A stretch of DNA of 64,000 nucleotides, from positions 248,001 to 312,000 of the forward strand of contig CAJUMU010000001.1 in NCBI GenBank assembly GCA_910587675.1, given 5' to 3'. Positions 32,281 through 40,559 of this stretch are shown here, one piece after another. The notes under the pieces were generated by a model, which saw nothing but the letters and a program-made list of their open reading frames with translations, searched no databases and was not told the origin of the DNA. How positions within the stretch are numbered: the stretch's first letter is position 1; the number at the start of each line of letters is the position of its first letter. Source of the stretch: an uncultured Alistipes sp. GTDB taxonomy: Bacteria; Bacteroidota; Bacteroidia; Bacteroidales; Rikenellaceae. The position numbers were made by a program, and so were the translations under genes.

Positions 32281-33000
32281 ATGTCGCTATTCTCTATTTT
32301 CGGAGGCGGAAACGCTCCTGCCTACCCCACCGACACGATCGTCGCGCCCGACGGCACCGAGGTGACTTTCACATTCTTCAAACACGCCTCGCTGAGCATC
32401 CGATTCGGCGAGAGATACATCTATACGGATCCCGTGCACCAATACGCCGAATACGCGCGCCTGCCCAAGGCCGATCTGGTGCTGGTCACCCATTCGCATT
32501 ACGACCATCTGGACCGCGCCGCAATAGACGACATAACCACCCGCAACAGCTTGATAATATGCGACAAGACCTCGGCCGAAGCGCTCGAGGGCGAGTGCGT
32601 CGCAATGACGCCCTCGACTGTCGCGGAGCCGTTCGCAGGCGTCAGAATCGAGGCCGTGGCGGCGTACAACACCACCGAGGGACACACCGATTTCCATCCC
32701 GCCGCCCGCGAGGATTGCGGATACGTCATAACCCTCGGAGGAGGGTTGCGAATATACATCGCGGGCGATACCGAACCGACGCCCGAGATGGCGGCTTTGC
32801 GCGATATCGACGTGGCCTTCCTGCCCGTAAACCAACCCTACACCATGACCGTCGACCAAGCAGCGGAGGCCGTAAAAACTTTGCGTCCCCGAATATTCTA
32901 CCCCTACCATTACGGCGAGGTGGACGAGAAGACCGACATCGAACGGTTGAAACGGGAGTTGCGGGACGTAACCGATGTGAGGGTATTCCCGATGGAGTAA
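32281..33000 (+). CDS. MBL-fold metal-dependent hydrolase
   Basis: The 239-residue product, starting MSLFSIFGGGNAPAYP, has the metallo-beta-lactamase-fold motif THSHYDHLD (HxHxDH, two-metal site), IAGDTEP later, and a C-terminal RIFYPYHYGE with the last metal His. This resembles the UlaG/YfiT-like branch, which hydrolyses lactones, phosphodiesters or related substrates; the substrate is not predictable. An upstream Met at 32215 falls within the promoter and was rejected. It is monocistronic. Confidence 0.88.
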   Translation: MSLFSIFGGGNAPAYPTDTIVAPDGTEVTFTFFKHASLSIRFGERYIYTDPVHQYAEYARLPKADLVLVTHSHYDHLDRAAIDDITTRNSLIICDKTSAEALEGECVAMTPSTVAEPFAGVRIEAVAAYNTTEGHTDFHPAAREDCGYVITLGGGLRIYIAGDTEPTPEMAALRDIDVAFLPVNQPYTMTVDQAAEAVKTLRPRIFYPYHYGEVDEKTDIERLKRELRDVTDVRVFPME

Positions 33001-33005
33001 ATATC

Positions 33006-33060
33006 GATATCGCTATGCGATATCGGCAGTTCGCCGCCGCCCCCTTGCGGCGGACCGCAG
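33006..33060. repeat. Palindromic intergenic repeat R8 (short type B)
   Basis: Hairpin GATATCGC-tat-GCGATATC (33006-33024), then GGCAGTTCGCCGCCGCCCCC and TTGCGGCGGACCGCAG. It is the shortest copy: the core palindrome is present and the tail is missing. It follows the metallo-hydrolase stop. Confidence 0.8.
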
Positions 33061-33094
33061 ACATAACAAATTTTCACCTGCAATATATGAAACG

Positions 33095-33130
33095 ACGCCT
33101 GCCGTCCGATTGTTTTCGGACGGCAGGCGT
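33095..33130. terminator. Terminator hairpin between convergent genes
   Basis: Perfect 15-bp stem ACGCCTGCCGTCCGA/TCGGACGGCAGGCGT (33095-33109 with 33116-33130). No long T-run follows on either side, so efficiency is uncertain. It separates the plus-strand metallo-hydrolase from the minus-strand membrane-protein gene. Confidence 0.6.
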
Positions 33131-33151
33131 TCGACTTTCCGACACTGCGAA

Positions 33152-33583
33152 TTACTTGTTCTCCTTGCAAGCCTTTCGGTACAACATATATTCCACCACG
33201 AACGCCACGAGCAGGCCCAAGCCGCCGAGGCACAGCATGCTGCCGCCGAAAATCACCTCACGCGCATTGCTCCAATATTGAGCGTTAAAATGGAGGCAAC
33301 GATCCAAAACAGCTCCCAGAAGAAGACCCGCCCCCATACCGAATATAAGGCCTCCTATGCGCAACGACCACGAGGCGGGATAAGAGAGACGCGGCGAACC
33401 CGATGTCGTCAGACCGCCGAAATTGAAGCCCAACCGAACCTGTTTCAGGTATTCGACCATCGAATTGCCGTCGATCTTGTCGACGATGGCCAAACGCTCC
33501 TTGCGGCAGATAAGAAGCTCGAAGAACTTGTAAATGAAAAATGCGACGATGCCGAATGTGACGGGAATAGAGATGAAATTCAT
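33152..33583 (-). CDS. Small membrane protein, DUF6249-like
   Basis: The 143-residue product starts MNFISIPVTFGIVAFFIYKF. It has an N-terminal helix, a cytoplasmic-type segment (ICRKERLAIVDKI), and two or three further helices (about residues 75-100 and 115-138). The topology fits DUF6249-type small membrane proteins often found beside ECF sigma factors. It is divergent from the ECF sigma gene and has an ECF-type promoter matching the sigma gene's own, so it is a probable regulon member. An upstream in-frame extension to 33712 lies across that promoter and was rejected. Confidence 0.65.
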   Translation of the reverse strand: MNFISIPVTFGIVAFFIYKFFELLICRKERLAIVDKIDGNSMVEYLKQVRLGFNFGGLTTSGSPRLSYPASWSLRIGGLIFGMGAGLLLGAVLDRCLHFNAQYWSNAREVIFGGSMLCLGGLGLLVAFVVEYMLYRKACKENK

Positions 33584-33664
33584 AATCGTAATTTTTTGTT
33601 TTATTATTAATTTAGTTTGCGATCTTTGCGCAGCGGCTGAGTCCGCTCGGCGACGCTTTCGATA

Positions 33665-33696
33665 TTTTAGACGCGGATACCGAAAAAAGGTTACAG
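33665..33696 (-). promoter_or_regulatory. ECF-type promoter driving the membrane-protein gene
   Basis: On the minus strand CTGTAACC (33696-33689), 15 bp, then CGTCTAAAA (33673-33665). The AAC-N16-CGTC geometry is the classic ECF -35/-10 pattern. It is a near-exact mirror copy of the plus-strand element at 33717-33748 and would start transcription about 75 bp before the membrane-protein gene. Confidence 0.75.
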
Positions 33697-33716
33697 AAAA
33701 AAACGAATGCACCCCG

Positions 33717-33748
33717 CTGTAACCTTTCGGCGCATGCGGCGTCTAAAA
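33717..33748 (+). promoter_or_regulatory. ECF-type autoregulatory promoter of the sigma gene
   Basis: CTGTAACC (33717-33724), 15 bp, then CGTCTAAAA (33740-33748): AAC-N16-CGTC spacing. The predicted start lies about 6 nt before the sigma ATG at 33757, so the mRNA would be nearly leaderless. It is identical in both boxes to the divergent element at 33665-33696. Confidence 0.75.
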
Positions 33749-33756
33749 TTACAGCC

Positions 33757-34311
33757 ATGCAGGAAACCGAACTCATAAAGCGAATAGTCGCAGGCGACAC
33801 GGAGTCGTTCGCCGCGCTTGCCGACCGTTATTCGCGTTCGGTGTACTCGCTGACGGCGCGCATAGTCGGCTCGGACAAAGATGCCGAGGAGCTGACGCAG
33901 GACACGTTCCTGAAGGCGTTCGACTCTCTCGACCGTTTCGACGGCCGCAGCACGTTCGCCACATGGCTCTACCGCATAGCCTGCAACACGGCGCTGTCGC
34001 ACGTAAGGCGCAAGCGGAGACCCGTATGCCCTGTCGACGAGCGACGCCTCGCCGCTCTGCCCGACGACGAAGCCGAGAGGCTGGAAGATATCGTCGAGCG
34101 CGAGAGCAAGCTGGAGGCGTTGGGTCGCGCCGTCGAGCTGTTGGAGCCCGAGGAGCGCGCTTTGGTGACGTTGTTCTATTACGACGACCGTACCATAAGC
34201 GAGTGCGCCGCCGTAATGGAGCTGACGGAGGGAAACGTGAAGGTGCGCCTGCACAGAATAAGAAAAAAGTTGTATCTGCTCGTAAATGAACTGATCGATG
34301 GAAAGGAGTGA
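33757..34311 (+). CDS. ECF-family RNA polymerase sigma factor
   Basis: The 184-residue product has region 2 (FAALADRYSRSVYSLTARIV then DAEELTQDTFLKAF) and region 4 (ALVTLFYYDDRTISECAAVM and GNVKVRLHRIRKKLY). It lacks regions 1 and 3, as extracytoplasmic-function sigma factors do. The gene overlaps the next one by 14 bp, a probable co-translated regulator. The upstream ECF-type promoter suggests it transcribes itself and the divergent membrane gene. The signal sensed is unknown. Confidence 0.92.
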   Translation: MQETELIKRIVAGDTESFAALADRYSRSVYSLTARIVGSDKDAEELTQDTFLKAFDSLDRFDGRSTFATWLYRIACNTALSHVRRKRRPVCPVDERRLAALPDDEAERLEDIVERESKLEALGRAVELLEPEERALVTLFYYDDRTISECAAVMELTEGNVKVRLHRIRKKLYLLVNELIDGKE

Positions 34312-34693
34312 TGCCATACGCCGCGCGATGCGGCAAACCGCGCAATACGAGTTGCCGTCGGGATTCACCCCGAGGCTTATGAAGCGTGTACGCGAACGCG
34401 AGCGGCGGCGCGAGACTTTGGAGACTCTGGCATATCTGTCGGGAGGCGTGGCGTGCTTCGCCGCCCTTATCGCGGGCTGCATATACGCGTGGATGCAATA
34501 TATGGAATCGACACCGCGCGAGCAAATGTCGCCCGAGATGCCGAGCCTGCCCGAATTGCGTATCCCCGACATAAGCGCGGCATTCGAGGAACAGAATCAG
34601 ATATGGCTGTTCATGGCGGCGGGATTCGTCATGCTGTCGGTGTGCGACATTCTGCTGCGCCGCAGATTAAGAGATTCGAATACGGGGAAATAA
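34298..34693 (+). CDS. Membrane protein co-encoded with the ECF sigma factor (candidate anti-sigma)
   Basis: The 131-residue product overlaps the sigma gene by 14 bp. It has a basic cytoplasmic N-terminus (about 45 residues, with LMKRVRERERRRETLETLAY), a helix at about 46-67 (GGVACFAALIAGCIYAWM), an external Pro/Glu-rich loop, and a second helix at about 104-120 (LFMAAGFVMLSVCDILL). Position, size and topology are those of small membrane anti-sigma factors, but no zinc HxxxCxxC motif is present and no family is recognised. Anti-sigma activity is inference. Confidence 0.6.
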   Translation: MERSDAIRRAMRQTAQYELPSGFTPRLMKRVRERERRRETLETLAYLSGGVACFAALIAGCIYAWMQYMESTPREQMSPEMPSLPELRIPDISAAFEEQNQIWLFMAAGFVMLSVCDILLRRRLRDSNTGK

Positions 34694-34694
34694 T

Positions 34695-35717
34695 CTACTC
34701 GGCAAGCAGATCGGCGGCCAGCGACACGGCGCGGCGGAAAGCGTGTTCCTGCCCCTCTTTGGTAACGAACAGATGCACGCTCCCGCGCAAGAGCTCGCGA
34801 TGCGCATCCACCTCGAGAGAGACCAATCTATCGACGAACTCCTCGCCCTGACTGCACAATATATCCCGCTCGGCGGCAACGAGCAGCGTGCGCGGCAACG
34901 CGGCCAGAGCCTCGTCGGAAGCGAGCGATACGGATATCATGGGATCGTCCTCGCGACCCGAGGCATACGCCCGATCGAACGCCTCCATCAATCGGCCGTC
35001 CAATGCGAATCCCGAACCATACGCCTCCCACGACGACGAATTATCCGCGCGGGCCGTCACGACGGGATAGAACAGCACAAGAGATTTTATCGGCGCGCCG
35101 CCCTCGGCCGCATTGCGCAACACCGCGGCTATCGCGAGATTGCCGCCCGAGCTGTCTCCGCCAACCGATACGAGCGCGGAATCGCCGCCGCGTTCGCCCG
35201 CAATGCGGCGAGCCGCCGCCAAAGCCTCCATGCAGTCGTCCAGTCCCAGAGGATAAGGGTGTTCGGGAGCCAATCGGTAATCCACCGCCAGAACCATAGC
35301 TTCGCCCGTCGCAGCCAGCGCGCCGCAGAAACGCGCGCAGCTTCGTATGCTGCCGAACGTCCAGCCCCCGCCGTGCAGATAGACCAGCAACGGCAGCGGC
35401 CGCCGCGCGGCGGCAGTCGGAACGTAAAGCCTCAACGTCGGCGTTATATACTCCGCCTCAACGCCCTTCGGCAACGGGGATTCGGTGTTGCGGGAAGCTC
35501 TCACCGCCCGCAACGGCTCGGTGTCGCCCTCGCATGCGCGCAACACCGCGTCGGCCTGCGCATCCTGCAACCCCGCGGGCATGGCGGCCAGAAACTCGTC
35601 GGCTTCGCGACGGAATATAGCGGCATCGCGGTCAGACGACGAGCAAGACGCGAACAAGACCGAAAAGAGAAACAGAGATTCGAGATTACGAATTACGGGA
35701 GCGGGTAAACGGATCAT
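34695..35717 (-). CDS. Alpha/beta-hydrolase (HSL-like esterase), probable lipoprotein
   Basis: The 340-residue product has the hormone-sensitive-lipase-like oxyanion motif VYLHGGGWTFGS and the nucleophile elbow GGDSSGGNLA, with a later SVHLF that supplies the catalytic His. The N-terminus SLFLFSVLFASCSSSDRD looks like a signal peptide with lipobox FASC, so it is likely exported and lipid-anchored. Substrates would be short-chain esters. It is convergent with the sigma operon, leaving almost no gap, and is followed upstream by repeat R5. Confidence 0.88.
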   Translation of the reverse strand: MIRLPAPVIRNLESLFLFSVLFASCSSSDRDAAIFRREADEFLAAMPAGLQDAQADAVLRACEGDTEPLRAVRASRNTESPLPKGVEAEYITPTLRLYVPTAAARRPLPLLVYLHGGGWTFGSIRSCARFCGALAATGEAMVLAVDYRLAPEHPYPLGLDDCMEALAAARRIAGERGGDSALVSVGGDSSGGNLAIAAVLRNAAEGGAPIKSLVLFYPVVTARADNSSSWEAYGSGFALDGRLMEAFDRAYASGREDDPMISVSLASDEALAALPRTLLVAAERDILCSQGEEFVDRLVSLEVDAHRELLRGSVHLFVTKEGQEHAFRRAVSLAADLLAE

Positions 35718-35755
35718 TTATTATATTTACTTGGGGAACTGTCTGTTTCGGAATT

Positions 35756-35842
35756 GCGGGTCGCGAGTCGTAGCCTGCGGAGAGAGCGATAGCGAGCCTC
35801 CGCGGGGCAGAGGCTACGGCTCGCGCGGCTCTAAAGAGCCGC
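35756..35842. repeat. Palindromic intergenic repeat R5 (type A variant)
   Basis: GCGGGTCGCGAGTCGTAGCC, then GAGCCTCCGCGGGGCAGAGGC, ending with hairpin GCGGCTC-taaa-GAGCCGC (35825-35842). The hairpin arms have changed on both sides compared with R1 to R4 (ACTC to GCTC and GAGT to GAGC), keeping the pairing. It lies in the gap between the esterase and rlmI genes. Confidence 0.8.
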
Positions 35843-35918
35843 AATTATATTACATATGTTCAGCCTCGGCAACTCGCGCTTCGCCCTCGACGGCCGCCGA
35901 GGATATGAAAATTCGCCT

Positions 35919-37124
35919 CTACTCCACATACAGAACGAGTCCTTTGAGATACTCGCCCTCGGGGTGGTAGATATTGATGGGATGGTCGGCGGGCTGGGTC
36001 AGCTGGTGCAGAATGCGCACCTTGCGTCCCGCGATGGCGGCCGCAGAGAATACGGTAGTGCGGAACAGCTCCTTGGTCACGGCCTGCGAGCACGAGAAAG
36101 TAAAGAGAATTCCTCCGCTCTTGATCTGCGACAACGCGCGGGCGTTTATCCGTTTGTAACCCTGCATGGCGTTCCCCAGCACTTTGTGATGCTTGGCGAA
36201 AGCGGGCGGGTCGAGAATTATCAAATCGTACTTGTCGCCTATGTGTTTCAGATACTCCACGGCATCGGCCGCGACGGCATCGTGACGCACGTCGTCGCCG
36301 AAGTTGAGGCGCATGTTCTCGTCGGCGAGCTGCACGGCGCGCTCCGAAGAGTCCACCGAGCATACCTCGACGGCTCCGCCCGCCGCGGCATAGACCGAGA
36401 AACCGCCCGTGTAGCAGAACGTGTTGAGCACCGTGCGCCCCGCCGAATAACGCTTCACCAACTCGCGGTTATCGCGCTGGTCGAGGAAAAAGCCAGTCTT
36501 TTGCCCCTCCTCCCAGTTGACGGCGAATTTGTGGCCGTTTTCGCTCACCACATGCGACTTGCGGTCGGAATGGCCCCGCAGATATCCGTCCACGGCGTTC
36601 AGCCCCGCCTTATAAGGCACCGTCTGCGAACTCTTGTCGTACACGGCCGAGAGACGCTCGCCGTAAATATCGAGAAGCGCGTCGGCTATATCCCCGCGTG
36701 AACGGTACATGCCTACCGAATGACACTGCACCACGGCCGTCGAACCGTATATGTCGACCACCAGCCCGGGCAGCGAATCGCCCTCGCCGTGCACCAGACG
36801 GTAGCAGTCGGTCGACGGATTATCCGTCAGCGACAGCGTGCGCCGCACGTCGTAAGCCACGGCCAAGCGGTCGCGCCACCAAGCCCCGTCGATCTTCTCG
36901 CGTTCGAACGACAGCACGCGCACCGCGATAGAGCCTATCTGGTAATGTCCGCGGGCAATGAAATCGCCCGATTTGGTATACACGTCGACCACATCGCCCT
37001 CGGCTATCCCCTCGTCGCCGCACTCCACGCGCTCGATGGCGCCCGAGAAGATCCACGGGTGGCGACGCAGGAGCGACTCCTCCTTTCCCCGCCGAAGATA
37101 TATTCGCGCCGTTTCCGTATTCAT
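35919..37124 (-). CDS. rlmI: rRNA m5C methyltransferase (RlmI-like)
   Basis: SAM-dependent enzymes of this family methylate 23S rRNA cytosines. The 401-residue product has an N-terminal PUA-like domain (IYLRRGKEESLLRRHPWIFSG), a SAM-binding motif (VLNTFCYTGGFSVYAAAGG), and the DPPAF-type catalytic motif ILDPPAFAKHH, with FTFSCSQAV carrying the catalytic Cys. It follows the 3'-5' exonuclease gene by 4 bp. The exact target base is not provable here. Confidence 0.9.
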   Translation of the reverse strand: MNTETARIYLRRGKEESLLRRHPWIFSGAIERVECGDEGIAEGDVVDVYTKSGDFIARGHYQIGSIAVRVLSFEREKIDGAWWRDRLAVAYDVRRTLSLTDNPSTDCYRLVHGEGDSLPGLVVDIYGSTAVVQCHSVGMYRSRGDIADALLDIYGERLSAVYDKSSQTVPYKAGLNAVDGYLRGHSDRKSHVVSENGHKFAVNWEEGQKTGFFLDQRDNRELVKRYSAGRTVLNTFCYTGGFSVYAAAGGAVEVCSVDSSERAVQLADENMRLNFGDDVRHDAVAADAVEYLKHIGDKYDLIILDPPAFAKHHKVLGNAMQGYKRINARALSQIKSGGILFTFSCSQAVTKELFRTTVFSAAAIAGRKVRILHQLTQPADHPINIYHPEGEYLKGLVLYVE

Positions 37125-37128
37125 TCCG

Positions 37129-37734
37129 TCATATCTTTGTCCCGCCGCGCGCCTCGGTGGGCGTGGCGAGTAATTTTTCGTAAATGCTTATGCACACCCA
37201 AGCGTCAGTCGCGGCGTACATCTTTTGCTGCGGCGTGAGCACGTTGGCCTCCCAGTTGCTCAGCCGCTGCGCTTTCGACACCCGCCGTCCGAGCACTATG
37301 GCCGACATCTTGCGCAGGCTCTTCTCCTCAATGCCCCACTCCCCCGCCATCTGCTGCAAATCGGCGAAGCCGCGCTCCTTGAAGTGGCGCAGGGCGTGCA
37401 ACGCCCGCAGATCGCCCGCCACGTCGGCGCCGATCTTGACGATGCGGGGATTGCTCAATATCTTGAGTATCGAATTATGCAGTCGGGTGCGGCACAAACG
37501 TATCAGATAACAACGCTCGTGCGTGGAGAGCTGCAACAACGCCACCTTGTTCACCACTCCCGCCGTAAACGACGGCCGCGTCTCGGTATCAAACCCGATG
37601 ATGCTCTGCGACGACAGATCGCGGCACGCGGCGGCGACCTGCCGATCGTTCTCCACCACCACTATCCGCCCCTCGAAACGTGCCGAGGGCAGTGCCGCTG
37701 TATCTTCGTTGGATATGGTGCGTTCGAAAGCCAT
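37129..37734 (-). CDS. 3'-5' exonuclease (DEDD family)
   Basis: The 201-residue product, starting MAFERTISNEDTA, is a DnaQ-like nuclease with the ExoI motif IIGFDTETRPSF, ExoII near ILSNPRIVKIGADVAGDLRA, and ExoIII in MYAATDAWVCISIYEKL (YxxxD). Small stand-alone domains of this type trim RNA or DNA 3' ends. A TTG 21 bp upstream was rejected in favour of the ATG. It lies between recQ and rlmI in one operon. Confidence 0.88.
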   Translation of the reverse strand: MAFERTISNEDTAALPSARFEGRIVVVENDRQVAAACRDLSSQSIIGFDTETRPSFTAGVVNKVALLQLSTHERCYLIRLCRTRLHNSILKILSNPRIVKIGADVAGDLRALHALRHFKERGFADLQQMAGEWGIEEKSLRKMSAIVLGRRVSKAQRLSNWEANVLTPQQKMYAATDAWVCISIYEKLLATPTEARGGTKI

Positions 37735-37757
37735 GCTGAATATTTGGGAGTGCAAAG

Positions 37758-39680
37758 TTAACCAATAAATATTAGTTTACCGCTCGGCTCGACGGAAATT
37801 TTACCCTCGGCCCTCATTCTGTCGACCGATTCGGCCACCGCGCTCGGATCGGCCTTCAGGCGGCGGCACAACTCGCGCGCCGTAATCGGCTCGGCGCGTA
37901 TGATCTCGGCCGCCGACTCCGCCAAATCGCGCGCGACGCTCTTGGCGCGACGCCGCTTGGCCAGACAGATGTCGCACACACCGCAATCCTCGGCCTCGGC
38001 GTCGCCGAAGTAGCGTTGAAGCACCGCGCTGCGGCACTCGGTCTCGTTGGCAGTGTAGGCGAGCATGTTTTCGAACCGCTCGCGCATCAACCGCTTGCGG
38101 TGCAGATAGGTGTCGGGCGAGATGTAGAGATCCTTGGTCGGCAGACGCTCCTCGTCGAAAAAGAGCATGGGCGAGGAGTTCGACGGGATGTAGCGGATGA
38201 TGCGCATCTGCCACATGCGTTTCAGCAACTCCTTCACCCGCTCGACCGTATAGCCGCTCGCCGCGGCGATCTCGCGCTCGTCGATGGCGCGGAACTCGGT
38301 GAACACGCCGTTGTAGAGGCGCAGAACGGTGCGGATTATATGGTCGAGATCATTGCGGTCGACGCGGATCTTGTAGAGATCGTCGCGGCTGACGCAAAAG
38401 ATTATCCGCGCGGGATTCTCCATCTCGTCGGTGAGGGTCATGTATCCGTTCTGCGCGAGCAGATCCATCGCCGCCTTCACCTTGCCGATATAGAGATGTT
38501 CGCGCGAGCAGAAATCGTGGATGTTGAAGACGAACGACGCGTAGAGTCCGTCGCCGACGGCCACCTGCACGTAATCGCACGCCTTTTCGTATATCGACTT
38601 TATATCCTCCAACGGCGGGAACTCGGCGTCGAACCGCTTCACGATCTTCGAATCGTCGTCCGAGGCCGCCAGCAGAACGGCATAGCTGCGGCGTCCGTCG
38701 CGACCCGCGCGGCCCGCCTCCTGATAGTAACTCTCCAGAGAGTCGCACATCGAATAGTGCACCACGAACCGAACGTCGGCCTTGTCGATACCCATGCCGA
38801 AAGCGTTCGTGGCCACCATAATGCGCACCTTGCCCGAGGTCCACTCCTCCTGCCGCATGGCGCGCTCGGCGTGAGGCAGTCCCGCATGATAGTACGACAC
38901 GGAGTGCCCTTGCCCGCGCAGCGACTCGGCCATCTGCTCGCATCCCTCGCGCGTTCGCATGTAGATTATCCCCGACCCTTCGACACCTTCGACCACGCGC
39001 AGCAACTGTTCGCTCTTGTCATCCGTATGCCGCACGGCGTACGAGAGATTCGGGCGCGCGAAACTGCTGCGCAGGATGTTCGGCTCAGCAAATCCCAAAC
39101 GCTCCATTATATCCTCCGCCACCAACGTCGTGGCCGAGGCGGTAAGGGCCAGCACGGGGGCGTCGGGAATGAGTCGCCGTATCTCGGCGATCCGGAGATA
39201 CGACGGGCGGAAATCGTAGCCCCACTGCGATATGCAGTGCGCCTCGTCCACCGCCAGCAACGAGACGTTCATGCGCTGCACGCGCAGGCGGAACGCCTCC
39301 GAAGCCAGACGCTCGGGGGCGACATATAGAAACTTCACGTCGCCGAAAGCGCAGTTATCCAACGCAATATCCGTCTGACGGTATGAGAGTCCCGAATGCA
39401 CGGCAACGGCCGAAACGCCCTGCCGCCGCAAGCGGTCGACCTGATCTTTCATGAGCGCGATGAGAGGCGTGACCACTATGCACAACCCCTCGCGGGCCAG
39501 CGTGGGCACTTGATAGGTGAGCGACTTGCCGCCTCCCGTGGGCATCAGGGCCAGCGTATCGCGTCCGTCGAGCACGGAGCGTATTATCGCCTCCTGCCCC
39601 GCGCGAAACTGCGTATAGCCCCAATGCTTTCGAAGCACCTCGGTCAAATCGGTATGTTTTCGGCCTGCAAATTCGTTCAT
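37758..39680 (-). CDS. recQ: RecQ-family ATP-dependent DNA helicase
   Basis: This is a superfamily-2 helicase that unwinds duplex DNA in recombination and repair. The 640-residue product has Walker A MPTGGGKSLTYQVP, DEAH (LAVDEAHCISQW), the aromatic-rich loop that follows, and a Zn-binding region ending EDCGVCDICLAKRRR. The winged-helix region ends at the C-terminus. I see no HRDC domain, so it is a truncated-type RecQ. It starts the recQ-exonuclease-rlmI operon, divergent from the PqqD-like gene. Confidence 0.94.
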   Translation of the reverse strand: MNEFAGRKHTDLTEVLRKHWGYTQFRAGQEAIIRSVLDGRDTLALMPTGGGKSLTYQVPTLAREGLCIVVTPLIALMKDQVDRLRRQGVSAVAVHSGLSYRQTDIALDNCAFGDVKFLYVAPERLASEAFRLRVQRMNVSLLAVDEAHCISQWGYDFRPSYLRIAEIRRLIPDAPVLALTASATTLVAEDIMERLGFAEPNILRSSFARPNLSYAVRHTDDKSEQLLRVVEGVEGSGIIYMRTREGCEQMAESLRGQGHSVSYYHAGLPHAERAMRQEEWTSGKVRIMVATNAFGMGIDKADVRFVVHYSMCDSLESYYQEAGRAGRDGRRSYAVLLAASDDDSKIVKRFDAEFPPLEDIKSIYEKACDYVQVAVGDGLYASFVFNIHDFCSREHLYIGKVKAAMDLLAQNGYMTLTDEMENPARIIFCVSRDDLYKIRVDRNDLDHIIRTVLRLYNGVFTEFRAIDEREIAAASGYTVERVKELLKRMWQMRIIRYIPSNSSPMLFFDEERLPTKDLYISPDTYLHRKRLMRERFENMLAYTANETECRSAVLQRYFGDAEAEDCGVCDICLAKRRRAKSVARDLAESAAEIIRAEPITARELCRRLKADPSAVAESVDRMRAEGKISVEPSGKLIFIG

Positions 39681-39728
39681 ATTGCGACAAAATTAACAAA
39701 AAACGAAGTCAATCCGCAGATTTTTCGC

Positions 39729-39736
39729 TATATTTG
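39729..39736 (+). promoter_or_regulatory. -7 box upstream of the PqqD-like gene
   Basis: TATATTTG matches TAnnTTTG 25 bp before the ATG. It drives the PqqD-Cys/His-TonB-HMA cassette. No TTG is visible at consensus distance, so an additional regulator may be needed. Confidence 0.5.
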
Positions 39737-39760
39737 CGTCGAATAAAGCATTCGACCCCG

Positions 39761-40033
39761 ATGAGAATCAAGCAGGGATACAAAGTGCGCGAAATGGCGG
39801 GCGAGAACGTCGTGGTGGCAAGAGGCTGCGGAACGGTCGACCTGACGAACATCATAACGTTCAACGACAGCGCATTGCTGTTGTGGAACGCTCTCGCGGA
39901 CCGCGAATTCGAAGCCGAGGACGCGGCACGTATCTTGCTCGACAACTATTCGGTAGAGGCCCTAACGGCCGAACGCGACGCCCGCGCATGGGTAAACCGC
40001 ATGATCGAATGCGATTTAGTGGAGAGCAAATGA
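39761..40033 (+). CDS. PqqD-like (RRE-type) small protein
   Basis: The 90-residue product starting MRIKQGYKVREMAGENVVVA has the PqqD fold pattern: two-strand start, GTVDLTNIITFNDSALLLWN, and a winged-helix helix bundle ending WVNRMIECDLVES. PqqD-like domains bind leader peptides of ribosomally made, modified peptides (RRE). Its stop overlaps the ATG of the next gene (ATGA), so the two are translationally coupled. No radical-SAM or other maturase lies nearby, which is odd for a peptide-modification role. Confidence 0.8.
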   Translation: MRIKQGYKVREMAGENVVVARGCGTVDLTNIITFNDSALLLWNALADREFEAEDAARILLDNYSVEALTAERDARAWVNRMIECDLVESK

Positions 40034-40473
40034 TGAAAAAGGCATTCCGAATATTCGCTGCGTTTACGATGCTCGCCGTCTATCTTGCGATGACGGTGAA
40101 TGTCGCTTTTGCCGCGCTCATGTGCCGATGCCCCCATCATGCCGCCGTGCACCATGCGCATTGCACCCACTGCGCGGACTCAGGCCACGCGGGTTGCGCA
40201 TGCCCCATCGACGGATTCGCGTTCACCGACGCGTGCAATTGCAACCATGACCACTCGACCTCGGTCGACCCCTATATCCAGCCGCGCACGTCGGACGACG
40301 ACGATGCCGCACGCCACACGATTCAACCGATGACGGCCGCCCTGCTGCCGTCGAATATCCGAATAGCGCCGCCAATGGTGTCGCATCGTTCCTACGACGA
40401 ACACGGCATACCGCTCATAGGCGACATACTCGCGCAAGGGCAGTCCCTGCGCGCCCCTCCCGCCGCGATATAA
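40030..40473 (+). CDS. Exported Cys/His-rich protein of a metal locus
   Basis: The 147-residue product has a signal peptide (MMKKAFRIFAAFTMLAVYLA through about residue 28). A metal-binding-like region follows, with eight Cys in four close pairs (32/34, 45/48, 56/58, 69/71) and nine His between 36 and 75. An Asp-rich spacer (SDDDDAARH) and a Pro-rich C-terminus (QSLRAPPAAI) complete it. It resembles the HYC_CC_PP-type secreted proteins of Bacteroidetes that sit with TonB receptors and HMA proteins, and probably binds copper or a similar soft metal. It is coupled to the PqqD-like gene and lies 86 bp before the TonB receptor. Confidence 0.7.
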   Translation: MMKKAFRIFAAFTMLAVYLAMTVNVAFAALMCRCPHHAAVHHAHCTHCADSGHAGCACPIDGFAFTDACNCNHDHSTSVDPYIQPRTSDDDDAARHTIQPMTAALLPSNIRIAPPMVSHRSYDEHGIPLIGDILAQGQSLRAPPAAI

Positions 40474-40559
40474 TTATCCTTAACGCAAAGGATCGGCATA
40501 CCTTTTATAATAAAGGCAGCATCGTTTACGTCGTTAATTATATCTGCAACATATTCAAA

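Noticed and set aside
33584..33712. 43-residue N-terminal extension of the DUF6249-like protein
   Set aside because: It spans the ECF promoter at 33665-33696 and is Arg/Lys-rich with no conserved pattern.
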